64,000 nucleotides of DNA from JAWKOK01 sp963765875 (GTDB taxonomy: Bacteria; Chloroflexota; Anaerolineae; Caldilineales; Caldilineaceae): NCBI GenBank assembly GCA_963765875.1, contig CAVXYK010000005.1, forward strand, positions 62,001 through 126,000, in the 5' to 3' direction. A model generated the notes under the pieces. That model had not been told where the DNA came from. It did no database searches and saw only the letters and a list, made by a program, of their open reading frames with translations. Shown one piece after another: positions 1 to 9,917 of the stretch. Positions within the stretch are counted from its first letter, which is position 1. Each line of letters opens with the position of its first letter. The position numbers and the translations under genes are program-made.

Positions 1-613
1 CGCCATCTTCCACCACGAAATCGGGCAGCGTCGGCTGGAGCACTGCCAGCCACTCTTCAATGGTCGGGAGCGCGAAGTCTGAGACTGTCTCCCGATCCCG
101 AACCGTGCCCAGCCGTGTCTCCCCGGCAGCCATCACACCAGCATCAGCCGTCTGCACCGTGATCTGAGCGCCGGTGGCCTCGCTCAGTGATTTGGCGCTT
201 CCATAATGATCCAGATGCGCGTGGGTAATGTAGATCAACTTCAGATCATCGCGTCCGATCTTCTTCAGATAGGCGAGAATCACCTTGTCCAATTCCGGCA
301 CGCCGGCGTCAACCAGAACCAAGCCTGATTCACTCTCGATGAGGTAGGCCATGCTCGGCCCAAGTTGCAGTGAATGGACCTTGACACCGTCTTCAAGTTC
401 GACTACGTTTGGCGCGATCAGATAGTCAAACCCTGCGTTGATTGCACTATCGACGATGGTCTTCTGCGGCGATGTGCTCGATGTGTTGCACCCGCTCAAC
501 AGGGCGATGGTCACTGTCAGCAACAGCGCCAGTAGGGCTTTTCCAAAATCGTAACGATACGGGAGTTGGCAAAGCCCCAAGCCATTCCAGGCAAAGACTA
601 CCTTACAACGCAT
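1..613 (-). CDS. MBL-fold hydrolase, lipoprotein, 3' end cut by window edge
   Basis: The reverse strand is open from an ATG at 613 to the window edge, so about 204 residues are visible and the C-terminus is missing. A hydrophobic stretch at residues about 27-40 ends in a lipobox (LLSGC), which predicts a lipid-anchored extracytoplasmic protein. The mature part begins with a beta-rich segment containing GLVLVDAGVP and then the metallo-beta-lactamase metal motif THAHLDHYG (HxHxDH), so two metal ions are probably bound. Substrate cannot be told; the fold covers lactonases, thioesterases, glyoxalases and beta-lactamases. No RBS of note precedes the start. It is separated from the downstream-oriented glgA by about 115 bp and is probably an independent gene. 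Confidence 0.82.
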   Translation of the reverse strand, partial: MRCKVVFAWNGLGLCQLPYRYDFGKALLALLLTVTIALLSGCNTSSTSPQKTIVDSAINAGFDYLIAPNVVELEDGVKVHSLQLGPSMAYLIESESGLVLVDAGVPELDKVILAYLKKIGRDDLKLIYITHAHLDHYGSAKSLSEATGAQITVQTADAGVMAAGETRLGTVRDRETVSDFALPTIEEWLAVLQPTLPDFVVEDG

Positions 614-728
614 ATCTGCCTCTCTGGAATGGCCTAGGACTTTAGGCATGAGAACCTGCGATGCTCTGTTTTGTGGGGATTGTCATGTGGATCTTTTTCC
701 TTCGGACTGCCTCACCACAGATCGTAGC

Positions 729-2216
729 CTACAATTTGGCTTTGTTTTCCATGGCCTGCTCGTAGGCCACGACATAGGCCTCGGCGCTGCGATCCCACGA
801 GTAGTCCTGGGCCATGGCTGTCTGGATCATCTGCTGGATATGGCCGCGACGGTCAAAGTAGGTGCTGACGGCCCAGCCCACTGTGTAGAAGAGCGAGGAC
901 GCGCTGGCTTCCCAGAATTTGAAACCGGTGCCGCCGCCTGTCTCTTCGTCATATTGCTCAACCGTATCGTCAAGACCGCCGGTGGCGCGCACGATGGGCA
1001 GCGTGCCATATTTGAGCGAGTAGATCTGGTTGAGACCGCACGGTTCGTAGATGGAGGGCATGATGAAAAAGTCGGAGCCGGCTTCGATCCAATGGGACAG
1101 TTCGTTGCTGTAGCCGATGAAGCAGCCGACACGGCCTGGATAGAGGGCGGGTAGGCTGCCGAAAAAGGCCTCCAGCGCCTTGTCGCCCGAACCAAGAATC
1201 ACAAATTGCACAACCATCTCTTCGACGATCTGTTCGATGGACGCTGCCAGCAGGTCGAGTCCTTTCTGATCGACCAAACGACTGACTACGCCGATGACCG
1301 GGATATTGGGATCAACCTCTAGTTCGAAGCGACGCTGCAACTCTGCTTTGCAGACGGCTTTGCCGGCCAGATTGTCCGGCGTGTAGGTTGCAGGGGTCAA
1401 TCTGTCTACGGCTGGATTCCACTCGTCGTAGTCAACGCCGTTGATGATGCCGATGTAATCGTCGCCGCGGTCGTTGAGGTAGGGCGCCATGCCGTAGGCG
1501 AGTTCGGTGGTGCGTGTCTCATCGGCATAGGTCGGACTGACCGTGGTGACCATGTCCGCATAGTGAATCCCGCCTTTGAGGAAGCTGATCCCGCCGTAGT
1601 CCTCAAACTTGTCCGGCGTGAAATTGTCCCACCCGAGCCCCAGATACTCGTAAGAATCGGCGGGATATTTCCCCTGATAGGCCATGTTGTGGATGGTGAG
1701 CATGCTGGCGGCATTGCCCAGCATCGGATCGTTCCAATGCCAGAGCTTTAGATAGGCGGAGCCCAGCGCTGTATGCCAATCGTGGACATGGACAATATCG
1801 GGCGCAAAGCCCATATCGCGGCAGAGCTGCAAGCCGGCCCGGGTCAAAAAGCCGAAGCGCTGCGGATTGTCCATGTAGTCATTGAAGTCGTCGTCGTGGT
1901 AGAGGCCGGGGCGATTGAAATATCTGTCGTTTTCGATAAAATAGACCGGCACGCCATCGTTGTCGGCTTTGTCAACGGCGCACCACTCCAGCGCATTGCC
2001 CATCCAGACGCCTAGAAAGTTAAAGTCGCGATGCAGGCCAAATTTGTCGACATCGATGCTGCTGTATTTTGGCATGATGACGATGACTTCGTGGCCCATG
2101 GCACGCAGCGTTTTGGGCAGTGCGCCGACGACATCGGCCAGCCCGCCTGTCTTGGCATAGGGCACGCATTCGGAGCTGATCATGACTATCTTGAGTGGAG
2201 ATTTCACGTCGTTCAT
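729..2216 (-). CDS. glgA: Glycogen synthase (ADP-glucose type, GT5)
   Basis: Full-length GT5 glycogen/starch synthase, 495 residues, close to the family's usual 470-500. The N-terminal Rossmann domain carries YAKTGGLADVVG (the KTGGL ADP-glucose-binding motif, residues about 21-32). The C-terminal domain has PSIYEPCGLNQ and RATGGLDDTV, the conserved donor-binding and catalytic loops. The enzyme transfers glucose from ADP-glucose to the growing alpha-1,4-glucan in the cytoplasm. The Shine-Dalgarno AAGGAG lies only one base before the ATG, so the GTG three codons later (position 2207) is a better-spaced start and may be the real one. No other glycogen genes are adjacent, although a carbohydrate-active glucosidase lies 2.5 kb away. 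Confidence 0.96.
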   Translation of the reverse strand: MNDVKSPLKIVMISSECVPYAKTGGLADVVGALPKTLRAMGHEVIVIMPKYSSIDVDKFGLHRDFNFLGVWMGNALEWCAVDKADNDGVPVYFIENDRYFNRPGLYHDDDFNDYMDNPQRFGFLTRAGLQLCRDMGFAPDIVHVHDWHTALGSAYLKLWHWNDPMLGNAASMLTIHNMAYQGKYPADSYEYLGLGWDNFTPDKFEDYGGISFLKGGIHYADMVTTVSPTYADETRTTELAYGMAPYLNDRGDDYIGIINGVDYDEWNPAVDRLTPATYTPDNLAGKAVCKAELQRRFELEVDPNIPVIGVVSRLVDQKGLDLLAASIEQIVEEMVVQFVILGSGDKALEAFFGSLPALYPGRVGCFIGYSNELSHWIEAGSDFFIMPSIYEPCGLNQIYSLKYGTLPIVRATGGLDDTVEQYDEETGGGTGFKFWEASASSLFYTVGWAVSTYFDRRGHIQQMIQTAMAQDYSWDRSAEAYVVAYEQAMENKAKL

Positions 2217-2305
2217 TCTCCTTAGGGTGTTTATGGCGTCGGCAACTGAGAGGGTGATAGAGTGGGGATGAACTGAATGATATTACCGCCATAGCTACAA
2301 ACTGT

Positions 2306-2812
2306 TCATCGGTCTTGCAAAATTTGGTTTCGGATCTTTTCCGGAATATCCGCGACTGCAAAATTGTTGTTATTGGCTGCTGCCCGAACCTGCTTCAATA
2401 ACCCCTTCTTTAGTCTTCGATAGGTCTCAGTTGTTGGGCTATACCAAATTAGCTTTACTAGGTCTGAGAGTTGATTGATCGAAAGCTGTTGAATCGCAAT
2501 GTGCCATGAATTGGCAGTCTTGTCTGCTAGATCGCCTTCCGAAAAACTGTACTTTAGACCTGCTTGATCGAGGATTTCCTGGCTGAATATGATGTAGTCA
2601 AGATGATCGATCTTTTGGCGATTTGCAGCGAGGGCAGATTCAAGGCGCTTAAGGTTGTCGAACTCATCATCGACAAGCCATACCGAAAGCTCATTCTGCC
2701 GTGTTGACCAATCACTCAGCGTATCCCCTGGCACATCACCCTCTTGTAGCCAGGGGATTTCATTGTCTCTGTACCATCGATTCTTGTTTATCAAACGGAG
2801 GATGTAGGGCAC
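2306..2812 (-). CDS. Hypothetical protein, third gene of unknown three-gene module
   Basis: 168 residues beginning at a GTG, with GGAGG ten bases upstream and six bases after the previous gene's stop, so it is co-transcribed with the two genes before it. No signal peptide or membrane segment. The protein is rich in alpha-helix-forming residues, with a C-terminal basic helix (YRRLKKGLLKQVRAAA). I do not recognise the family. Its position as the last member of a tightly packed trio suggests a joint role. Composition is more AT-rich than the flanking glgA and glucosidase genes. Confidence 0.7.
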   Translation of the reverse strand: MPYILRLINKNRWYRDNEIPWLQEGDVPGDTLSDWSTRQNELSVWLVDDEFDNLKRLESALAANRQKIDHLDYIIFSQEILDQAGLKYSFSEGDLADKTANSWHIAIQQLSINQLSDLVKLIWYSPTTETYRRLKKGLLKQVRAAANNNNFAVADIPEKIRNQILQDR

Positions 2813-2818
2813 CTACAA

Positions 2819-3475
2819 TTATTCCTCCAATTGAGTTAATACAAGCCGGAGATCGTTTTTGAGGTCTTTGACTGTTTCCTGCCTAATTGCCATATCTACG
2901 TACGGTATTGCTAATGAATCATCGATATTAGCTAAGCCGAGGCCTGCGCCGTCTCGGACAGTTGGATTTTTATGAAATAGTGCTTCTATCAGTATTGACA
3001 GACGTAGTCCATATGAAGGCATATGATTGATCTCGCCAAGACTACGCAATGTTTCTGATGCGCAGTTGGCAGAAATTGATTCAGTGAAGATTCCGGCTCG
3101 AAGTATCTTCACTGCCGCTATGCCATAGGACTCGATCAACCTCTCTAGCTCATTTTCAAATTCGTTGACTGAGCCTTGTTCAAATATAGTTTCATCTGCA
3201 AGTCGAAAAGCACCTCTGACCTCACTCAAAACATAGCTAGGTACCTCGGACTCGCTGGTTCGATCAGTGCTACTGCTTGCTACCCGTGCGTTGTCAGCAG
3301 CAGAAACCCCATGCCCGGTTGTGTCATTTGAGAACGCGATGTCATACTGATCGGCAAACCATTCTTTCGTTTTTTCAACGGTATGATTTACTTGTTCAAC
3401 AACGTTGAAGATATCTGAGGGGATACCATTTTCGATCAAAGCTGTTGTATTTTGTCCTTCAAGTGTATGTATCAT
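2819..3475 (-). CDS. HEAT-repeat-like hypothetical protein, second gene of module
   Basis: 218 residues. The start ATG overlaps the upstream gene's TGA by four bases (ATGA), a sign of translational coupling. The N-terminal third is polar and Ser/Thr-rich. Residues about 135-215 show helical pairs of HEAT/armadillo style, for example HKNPTVRDGAGLGLANI, where short helices are joined by N-P/D-S turns. Such repeats usually bind proteins. No enzyme motif is visible. AT-rich relative to neighbours. Probably a partner of the upstream interrupted protein; function unknown. Confidence 0.68.
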   Translation of the reverse strand: MIHTLEGQNTTALIENGIPSDIFNVVEQVNHTVEKTKEWFADQYDIAFSNDTTGHGVSAADNARVASSSTDRTSESEVPSYVLSEVRGAFRLADETIFEQGSVNEFENELERLIESYGIAAVKILRAGIFTESISANCASETLRSLGEINHMPSYGLRLSILIEALFHKNPTVRDGAGLGLANIDDSLAIPYVDMAIRQETVKDLKNDLRLVLTQLEE

Positions 3476-4270
3476 GCGATATCTCCTGCCTCCGAGATTT
3501 CTAATGCAAGTTCTACCAGTTTCGAAAAAACGGAATCAGACAAAGAATGTTCTATTGGTTCTCCAAAGTCAGGGGCGGTGTTAATATCAAGCTCGAGTTG
3601 CGTGGCTGTATGTTGCAATACTGCCCTCTGCTGGGTGACTCTGGAAGGGGTGAACGTGATGTCTTGTCTAACTGTTGCGCTGGCCGTCCATTTTGATAGC
3701 CGATTTACTGGAATCGCCATGTCGCCAGCTGTTATCAACCTTGGCCGGTTGATCTGATAGATGAAGTCGGATGAATTTTCAGCATCCACTTCTACAGTTG
3801 ACAGTAAACTATTGAGTTGGGAATATGCTTCAGCTCTATTTGAAGTCTCCGCTTGAAGGATGGCGCCAAACGCCAACCGGTTCAGGTCTGGTGTGGTATT
3901 CTGACTCAAACCACGTCGATACAATATTCCGAAAAAGTTGCAAAGCGGATGCTACCGGCCCCACCGTTGGCAAGACATCCATGTCATTCGTGTCTGAAGC
4001 TAGATACAGCCAGTCTATCCTATCTGGCTGTACGTTTAGGCGCACCATTCCAAGTCCATAAGTGGCGTCTGCAACATAACGCTGCAATTTTGGCTGTGAA
4101 ATGATATTGTCTGGAGTTTCTCCAATTACGGATGCCCACCATGTCTCTGGTGTCTCTTCCGAAATATGTGAATTTGGAAATGCCGTAAGCCTAAGTAATT
4201 TGGCGTGCCAATCAAGCATTATCTTCACCATCCGATATGTTGTTCTCAAATAACTATCGTCATTTATCAT
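3472..4270 (-). CDS. TIGR04255-like hypothetical protein, interrupted by one frameshift
   Basis: Two overlapping reverse frames (about 4270-3836 and 3924-3472) join into one protein of about 265 residues if one base is added or lost between 3840 and 3924. The first part ends LFRNIVSTWFESEYHT; the second continues with NRLAFGAIL and FIYQINRPR followed by NRLSKWT. That signature resembles, from memory, a family of conserved hypothetical proteins related to TIGR04255. The ATG at 4270 overlaps a possible -10 box (TATGAT), so translation could instead begin at the ATG near 4231. It is first in the module, and its stop overlaps the start of the HEAT-like gene. Function unknown. Confidence 0.55.
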
Positions 4271-4737
4271 ACCACATTCGTGTGAGTTCAAAATGTAGGT
4301 ATGGACGCTGATGACAGCAGAATCTGTCGAGAATTCGTTGCTCTTCGGTTGTCGTGTTCACCATGGCCTTGTGTGAGGGGGCAATGTATGCCATGGTGCT
4401 GTGATTCCACAAAAAGCTCTGATTTTCCGATATTAATGGACATTGGCCTGAGACGGATAGACTTTCATCGGCGATTCATCTGAAGGGGGATTCCCCCGTT
4501 CGGCTCGTCAATCACTTGCCGAAACTGCTCAATCGAGAAGCGTCAGTGAATACCGAACATTCTACTCATTTGGTATGCTCATGGAGCAGTCTCTTTCTTG
4601 GAGACTGGAATCGCCAGCATTATAGATTCAGAGCGACCTATCCACAATTTGCCAGATATGATATTTGCTGACCATCTCGGCACACTTCTACGCCAATTGA
4701 CAATTAGCAGTTGACCATGCACCGAAAAAAATCGCTC
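4271..4737. other. Intergenic region with repeat debris
   Basis: No gene is supported. It holds an inverted pair CACCATGG...CCATGGTG near 4359-4402, a GGGGGATTCCCCC palindrome near 4486-4498, and at about 4692-4717 quasi-heptameric words of the TTGACAA type (CAATTGACAATTAGCAGTTGACC). This is the same style of short-period repeat seen elsewhere between genes in the window. Confidence 0.5.
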
Positions 4738-7412
4738 CTATCGCGGTCCTTGCTGCTGGATCAACTTGGCCACCAACGCCGTCCAGCCTGTCTGATGGCT
4801 GGCTCCGATGCCCGCGCCGTTGTCGCCGTGGAAGTACTCGTAGAATGGAATGTGATCGCGCCAATGCGGATCTGTTTGGAAGTACTCGTTGCCGCCATGA
4901 ACGGCGCGACGACCTTCGCCGTCAGCCAGAAAGATCTCCGTTAGTCTGCGTGATAACTCGGCGGCGACTTTGTCCAGCGTCATGAAATTGCCCGACCCTG
5001 TAGGCATCTCGACCTTGAGCGTATCGCCGTAGTAGTAGTGATACTTCTGCAGCGACTCAATCATCAGAAAATTGACCGGGAACCAGATAGGGCCGCGCCA
5101 GTTGGAGTTGCCGCCAAACATATAGCTGCTCGACTCGGCCGGCTCATAGCGCACGGTGGAGGGTTTTCCGTCGATTAAGAAGGTGTATGGATTGTGCTCG
5201 TGCTCCTTGGATAGAGAACGCAAGCCGTACGGCGAGAGGAACTGCATCGGTGTCCAGCATGCGCGCCAGGATATGGGTCAGCTGATTTCGGTCAGTCAGC
5301 GAAAGCAGGCAGTCGCCGGAAGCGCCCGGTTCGATCATCAGATTGAGGTTGTGAATCCACTCCGGCCGATATTTCAGAAACCAGTCCATGCGCCGTTGGA
5401 AGCCCGGCAGTTCGCGCAATGCTTTGAAATTCAGCGTCTCGACCGCGAAGAGCGGCACCAATCCAACGAATGAGCGGATCTTCAGGGGCGTGCGCTCGCC
5501 ATTGGTTCGGTGGATCGAGTCGTAGTAGAAGCGGTCGCCCCGATCCCAGAGGCCGGTCTCGCCGCGGCGGCCATTGATGGCGCGGGCGATGTGTACGAAG
5601 TGCTCGAAAAATTTGGATGCGACGTCGGCATAGGCCGGTTTGACCCGCGCCAGCTCCAGAGAGATGGCCAACATGTTCAAGCAGTACATGGCCATCCATG
5701 CCGTGCTGTCGGCCTGTTCCAGATGGCCGCCGTGGGGCAGCGGTTGGCTGCGGTCGAAGACGCCGATGTTGTCCATGCCCAGGAAGCCGCCCTGGAAGAT
5801 ATTGTGGCCATCTTCATCCTTGCGGTTGACCCACCAGGTGAAGTTGAGCATCAGTTTGTGGAAGGCCTTTTCCAGAAACTCGGTGTCGGCATAGCCTGAT
5901 TGATTGCGCGCGATCTTGTAGACGCGCCAGACTGCCCAGGCATGGACGGGCGGGTTGACGTCGTTGAAGTTCCACTCGTAGGCGGGAATCTGCCCGTTGG
6001 GATGCATGTACCATTCGCGCAGCACAACCAGGAGCTGACGCTTGGCCCATTCTGGATCGATGAGCGCAGTAGGCAGCATGTGGAAGGCCAGATCCCAGAC
6101 GGCGTACCACGGATATTCCCACTTGTCCGGCATGGAGAGCACATCCATGTTGTAGAGATGCTCCCAGTCGGCATTGCGCCCCTGCTTGCGCTCCGGCGGC
6201 GGCGATGGACTCGCCGGATCGCCGTCTAGCCACAGTTCAACCGAATAGTGATAGAGCTGCTTGGACCACATGAGACCTGCAAAGGCCTGTCGCTGCACGT
6301 TGCGTTCGTCATCGGTCAGATTCGGCGGCTGAATCGATGCATAGTAGGCGTCGGCTTCGGCGATGCGCTCTTCGTAGACGGCGTCAAACTCGCCGAACGG
6401 ATCGTCGATTGCTGCGTTGCTGAGCCGAACACGCACGCTCATGGATTGGCCGGGCTGGACCACTGCCCGGAAATGGGCCGCAGCCTTGGAGCCGCTGCTG
6501 GATGGATTGACGCGATCCATATGGCCGTGGACGATGGCCTCATGAAAGCCGTCCTTGACGTAGAAACCTTGGTTGGGTTGGCCAAAAACGTCGTTCGGTG
6601 TTGGTCTCGTTTTCGGTGAAGAGCAGACGTGCCGGTTCGGCCTGGTTGTCCGTGTCGATGTACCACCAGCGTTCGGCCAGATGCCGGTGTGCAGCGAAGG
6701 CTGTCAGGACATCGTCTTGCGTCGAATGGACGGCACGCAGCGAGGGGCGTTCACGTCCGTAGCCCCACGACCAATCGTTGCGAAACCAGAGTTGGGGAAG
6801 AATGTGTAGCGGGGCCGGATCCGGCCCGCGATTGAAGGCAGTGATGCGACAAAGGATGTCCTCCTGGTCGGCCTTGGCATACTCGACAACCACATCGAAG
6901 TAGCGATTCTGACGGAAGGCGTCGTCAAGGGAGTCCATCAGCTCGTATTCAGGCTCAGTCAGGCCTCGACTGCGATTGACATCGACCAGATCCTGATAGG
7001 GGAAGGCGACCTGGGGATATTTGTAGAGCATTTTTGCATACGAGTGGGTCGGGGTGCTGTCGAGGTAGTAGTAGTATTCCTTGACATCTTCGCCGTGGTT
7101 GCCCTGGGGACCGGTCAGGCCAAAGAGGCGCTCTTTGAGCATGATATCTTGCTCGTTCCAGAGCGCCAGCCCCATGCAGAGATTCTGATGCCGGTTGCAG
7201 AATCCGGCCAACCCATCCTCGTTCCAGCGATAGGCACGGCTGCGGGCATGATCGTGAGGGAAATAGCCCCAGGCATCGCTGTTGGCACTGTAGTCTTCAC
7301 GTACCGTGCCCCAGGCTCGTTCAGCCACATAGGGTCCCCACAGTTTCCAGTCGGCGATCCGTGCTTCGGAATCGAGCAGCCTCTGATGTTCCGCCGTGTC
7401 GATACGCGGCAT
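4738..7412 (-). CDS. Glucosidase, MGH1-like (GH63-related), interrupted by two frameshifts
   Basis: Three consecutive reverse frames (7412-6540, 6520-5144, 5247-4738) give one continuous protein of about 890 residues. The first break is an A5 run (T5 on the coding strand) at 6584-6588: with four T the frame reads on as FGQPNQGFYVKDGF. The second is an extra base at about 5243-5247. Conserved segments include WGYFPHDHARSRAYRW near the N-terminus, KWEYPWYAVWDLAFHM, QIPAYEWNFND and WRGPIWFPVNFLM, typical of the (alpha/alpha)6 MGH1-like glucosidases. No signal peptide, so cytoplasmic oligosaccharide trimming is likely. The chosen start is the ATG at 7412 (MPRIDTAEHQ), preceded by AAGGA; upstream residues in frame are only a translated repeat. 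Confidence 0.85.
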
Positions 7413-7429
7413 GGACGATCCTTTCAGTA

Positions 7430-7516
7430 GATGGGGGGAATGGTGACTGGTGATCGGGGAATGGGGATCTGGAAATCGACCAACCCGGTCCTCAATCCCC
7501 ATTCCCCGATCACCAT
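7430..7516. repeat. GGGATTG-class hairpin repeat between genes
   Basis: The left arm has GATCGGGGAATGGGGA (about 7453-7468) and the right arm TCCCCATTCCCCGATC (about 7495-7511), forming a near-perfect hairpin, with further GGTGA/TCACC words outside. It lies exactly between the transglutaminase-like gene and the glucosidase. Same class as the elements at 49.1, 54.9 and 56.9 kb. The heptad CCCCAAT resembles cyanobacterial STRR1 (CCCCART). Confidence 0.75.
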
Positions 7517-8910
7517 TACTCCATTGGCGTGATGTTGTGTTGGGTACGCAGCTGTCCGATGATCAGCGGCTTGAACCAGACTTCGTTGCCAGTGGACTCT
7601 GCACGCTGCCTATAGTTGTTGGCCCGTTGGGTCCCTTCTCGTCTTGCCTCGAAAAATGAGTTGGTCTGGAGCATGGTCGTCTCTAGATATTGCCACGTAT
7701 CTCCGTCCGCCGAAGTCTGCCAGCCTACAAATGCGTGGCCGGGCACCAGCGCAACAACCGGGTTGAGCGAGATGCCTTCCAACAGGCTGGCGAAGAGCAG
7801 GGTAGCGTCAATACAGTTGCCCATCTTGCCGTCGATGCATTCACGCGGCAGGCGAATGCGCTGCGAGCGAGTTTCGGCATCCAGATCAAAGTTGACGATG
7901 GAGTGAACGTAGGCGATATCGAGATCTTCCTTCAAGGCGTCGTAAATGGCCTGGACCTGGGACTCGACATCACCCAGGTAGCCCTGGAGGCGTTTCTGAT
8001 GATGCCTGCGTACGACCGTGCGCAGAAACTTCATCACGCTCGGTTCATTGGGCGTTACAAACGCGGCCAGGTAGGGAGAGAAGTCGGTGATCTTGCCGGT
8101 CACCGCGTCTTTGACCGAACGTGGCGCGGTCGTTCGCGCCAGCAGCCAGATCCCCTCGGTCCGATGTTCTAGAATTTTGCCGGTGTCCAGGTCTTCAACC
8201 TGGATATTCAACGTGGCGCGTGTGAGTTCATGCAGATCGCTAATCTCTTTGGGAAAGAGAGAAGGCAGCTGTTTGACGGTCTGCGGCTCGCCGCGCTTGA
8301 CTTCAATCGTGTCCACGGCCTTTGCCGTATAGCCCTCAATAAAGGTCGTCACCCGTAACCGCTTGATCCCGCGCATGTTGGTGCTGACCGTGAAGACCAC
8401 CAACGGCGTAACCTCGACATCGAGGAGATGGTAGAAGGCGGTGGGAAGATGTTCAAGATAGCTATCAACGACAACCTCTACGCCGGTGGATTCAAAGGAT
8501 CGGGTTGTTCCCGGCGAAGCATCGCTTGAGGGGCGATATTCCCGAATGGGTGAAAAGGATTCCAACGTGGGTTGCTCGACCTCTGACACGTCCGGACTCC
8601 CGGCGGATTCACTTGGGTCTGCGCTATCGCCTACGGACTCTGTGATTTCGGCCGTTCCTAGCAGCGCCTCTATGTCATAGAGGCGCTGCTGTTCGGTCAT
8701 CAGTTCATCAGTCACAGGGCTCATTTCAACTTCTGAGTCGGCGTCGCCAAAGCTAGCTTCGGCAAAGAGGTTGTTCTGCAAGTTGTTGACAACCAACCGC
8801 TGGTGATATTTCATTTCGCTCAGTTGGTTGTGCGTCTTTCCCTCCAGGTCGATGGCAGAGGGCGGTGTTGAAGAGGATGATGTTGAAGAAGATGGGTCGG
8901 TGGAAGGCAT
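7516..8910 (-). CDS. Transglutaminase-like fold protein
   Basis: 464 residues, start ATG preceded by GAAGGAG. The first 150 residues are low-complexity and rich in Ser/Thr/Glu/Asp. Residues about 160-270 form a beta-rich domain. The C-terminal 200 residues have the papain/transglutaminase-like order: GNCIDATLLFASLL (candidate nucleophile Cys) followed by VPGHAFVGW (candidate His) and then WQYLETTML (candidate acidic residue). No signal peptide or transmembrane segment is evident, so an intracellular or non-classically placed protein is likely. The substrate is unknown. It is followed in the same direction by the glucosidase after a hairpin repeat and preceded by a metallopeptidase gene; a shared operon is possible. 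Confidence 0.75.
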   Translation of the reverse strand: MPSTDPSSSTSSSSTPPSAIDLEGKTHNQLSEMKYHQRLVVNNLQNNLFAEASFGDADSEVEMSPVTDELMTEQQRLYDIEALLGTAEITESVGDSADPSESAGSPDVSEVEQPTLESFSPIREYRPSSDASPGTTRSFESTGVEVVVDSYLEHLPTAFYHLLDVEVTPLVVFTVSTNMRGIKRLRVTTFIEGYTAKAVDTIEVKRGEPQTVKQLPSLFPKEISDLHELTRATLNIQVEDLDTGKILEHRTEGIWLLARTTAPRSVKDAVTGKITDFSPYLAAFVTPNEPSVMKFLRTVVRRHHQKRLQGYLGDVESQVQAIYDALKEDLDIAYVHSIVNFDLDAETRSQRIRLPRECIDGKMGNCIDATLLFASLLEGISLNPVVALVPGHAFVGWQTSADGDTWQYLETTMLQTNSFFEARREGTQRANNYRQRAESTGNEVWFKPLIIGQLRTQHNITPME

Positions 8911-8974
8911 GTTGGTTCTCCTTCGAAACTGGCACTAGGCTGGACAAGTAGACTGATTGATGGCCGAACGCTCT

Positions 8975-9730
8975 TTAGGAAAATGGATACATTTCACCGA
9001 TGAACTGTTTGTCGATATCAGACAGTTCGAAGTTCTGCCATGGGATCTCAAAGTCACCAATGGTATGTTCCTGCGGCACTGGGTAGAGCATGATTGAGGC
9101 TCGATCAAAACCGGTAAATTGGGTCTGGTCCTTGTCATACTTGTTGAGGATATTGATGCGCACCTGTTGTTCCGTCCAATGGTTGGGCGCGCCTCGATAG
9201 TCTTCGATGACGGCCTCTTCATTCCATGGAATACTGCCTTCGCCCGGATTCTGGTGCTCGTGAATGCAACCCAACGCGTGGCCGAACTCGTGCAGTACCA
9301 CCCGGTGATACTCTTCATCTGTCGTGTTGCCATCAAACCAGCCGAAGTTCATGGTCGGCTGGTCCGGCAGAATCAACAGGGCATCGATGCCGATGTAGGA
9401 CCAGGAGCCGGGTTGCAGGAACGAGATGCGAATTTCGGCGTCGTCTGCGTTATCAAAGACGAACTGGATATTGGCATGCCGGCTCCATTCGTGTGCCACC
9501 GCCTCGACCTTTGCCTGCACGGCAGGATCGCCATCCAGAAAACGCACATGCAGCACGCGGCCCGGTTCCCAGAGTTTGTGTTTGACCAGCGCCATCGCTT
9601 CGGCAAAGTCTTCTGGACTTTCCGGCAAAACCAGGTTGTTTGGATTTGCGCCTTCGGCAATGGTCTTGGCGCGTTCCTCTTGATCCGCGGGCAGTACGCG
9701 ATCAATGCAGTAGTGGGAAGCAGTGCTCAT
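8975..9730 (-). CDS. Astacin-like M12 zinc metallopeptidase
   Basis: 251 residues. The zinc motif HEFGHALGCIHEHQNP (HExxHxxGxxH, residues about 142-157) and a downstream Met-turn (ASIMLYP) mark a metzincin of the M12/astacin-matrixin kind. No export signal is visible at the N-terminus (MSTASHYCIDRVLP), which is odd for this family; residues 50-110 form the usual N-terminal beta sheet (RVLHVRFLDGD). The start ATG is preceded by AAAGGAGAGG. About 65 bp separate it from the transglutaminase-like gene, so the two are probably one transcription unit. A role in processing a self-made peptide or protein is conceivable but not shown. Confidence 0.88.
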   Translation of the reverse strand: MSTASHYCIDRVLPADQEERAKTIAEGANPNNLVLPESPEDFAEAMALVKHKLWEPGRVLHVRFLDGDPAVQAKVEAVAHEWSRHANIQFVFDNADDAEIRISFLQPGSWSYIGIDALLILPDQPTMNFGWFDGNTTDEEYHRVVLHEFGHALGCIHEHQNPGEGSIPWNEEAVIEDYRGAPNHWTEQQVRINILNKYDKDQTQFTGFDRASIMLYPVPQEHTIGDFEIPWQNFELSDIDKQFIGEMYPFS

Positions 9731-9855
9731 GAGATCCTCTCCTTTGGCTAAGAAGCAACATTATGTTCACAGACTACACACGTTCTTTGCCGGTGTCAAG
9801 GGGCCGAAAAATGGGTGAGGTTGCGTGAATCGGAGATGAGCCGGCAGGGTGATTA

Positions 9856-9864
9856 TGCTATACT
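9856..9864 (+). promoter_or_regulatory. Extended -10 promoter element before WYL regulator
   Basis: TGCTATACT fits an extended -10 (TGn-TATACT). No good -35 is present, as is usual for extended -10 promoters. It lies upstream of the regulator start at 9918 and downstream of the divergent metallopeptidase gene. Confidence 0.4.
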
Positions 9865-9917
9865 GTTGTGAGATTCAAGCGTCCACGAACTTAAACACCA
9901 ACGATTTCTGTCTACCA

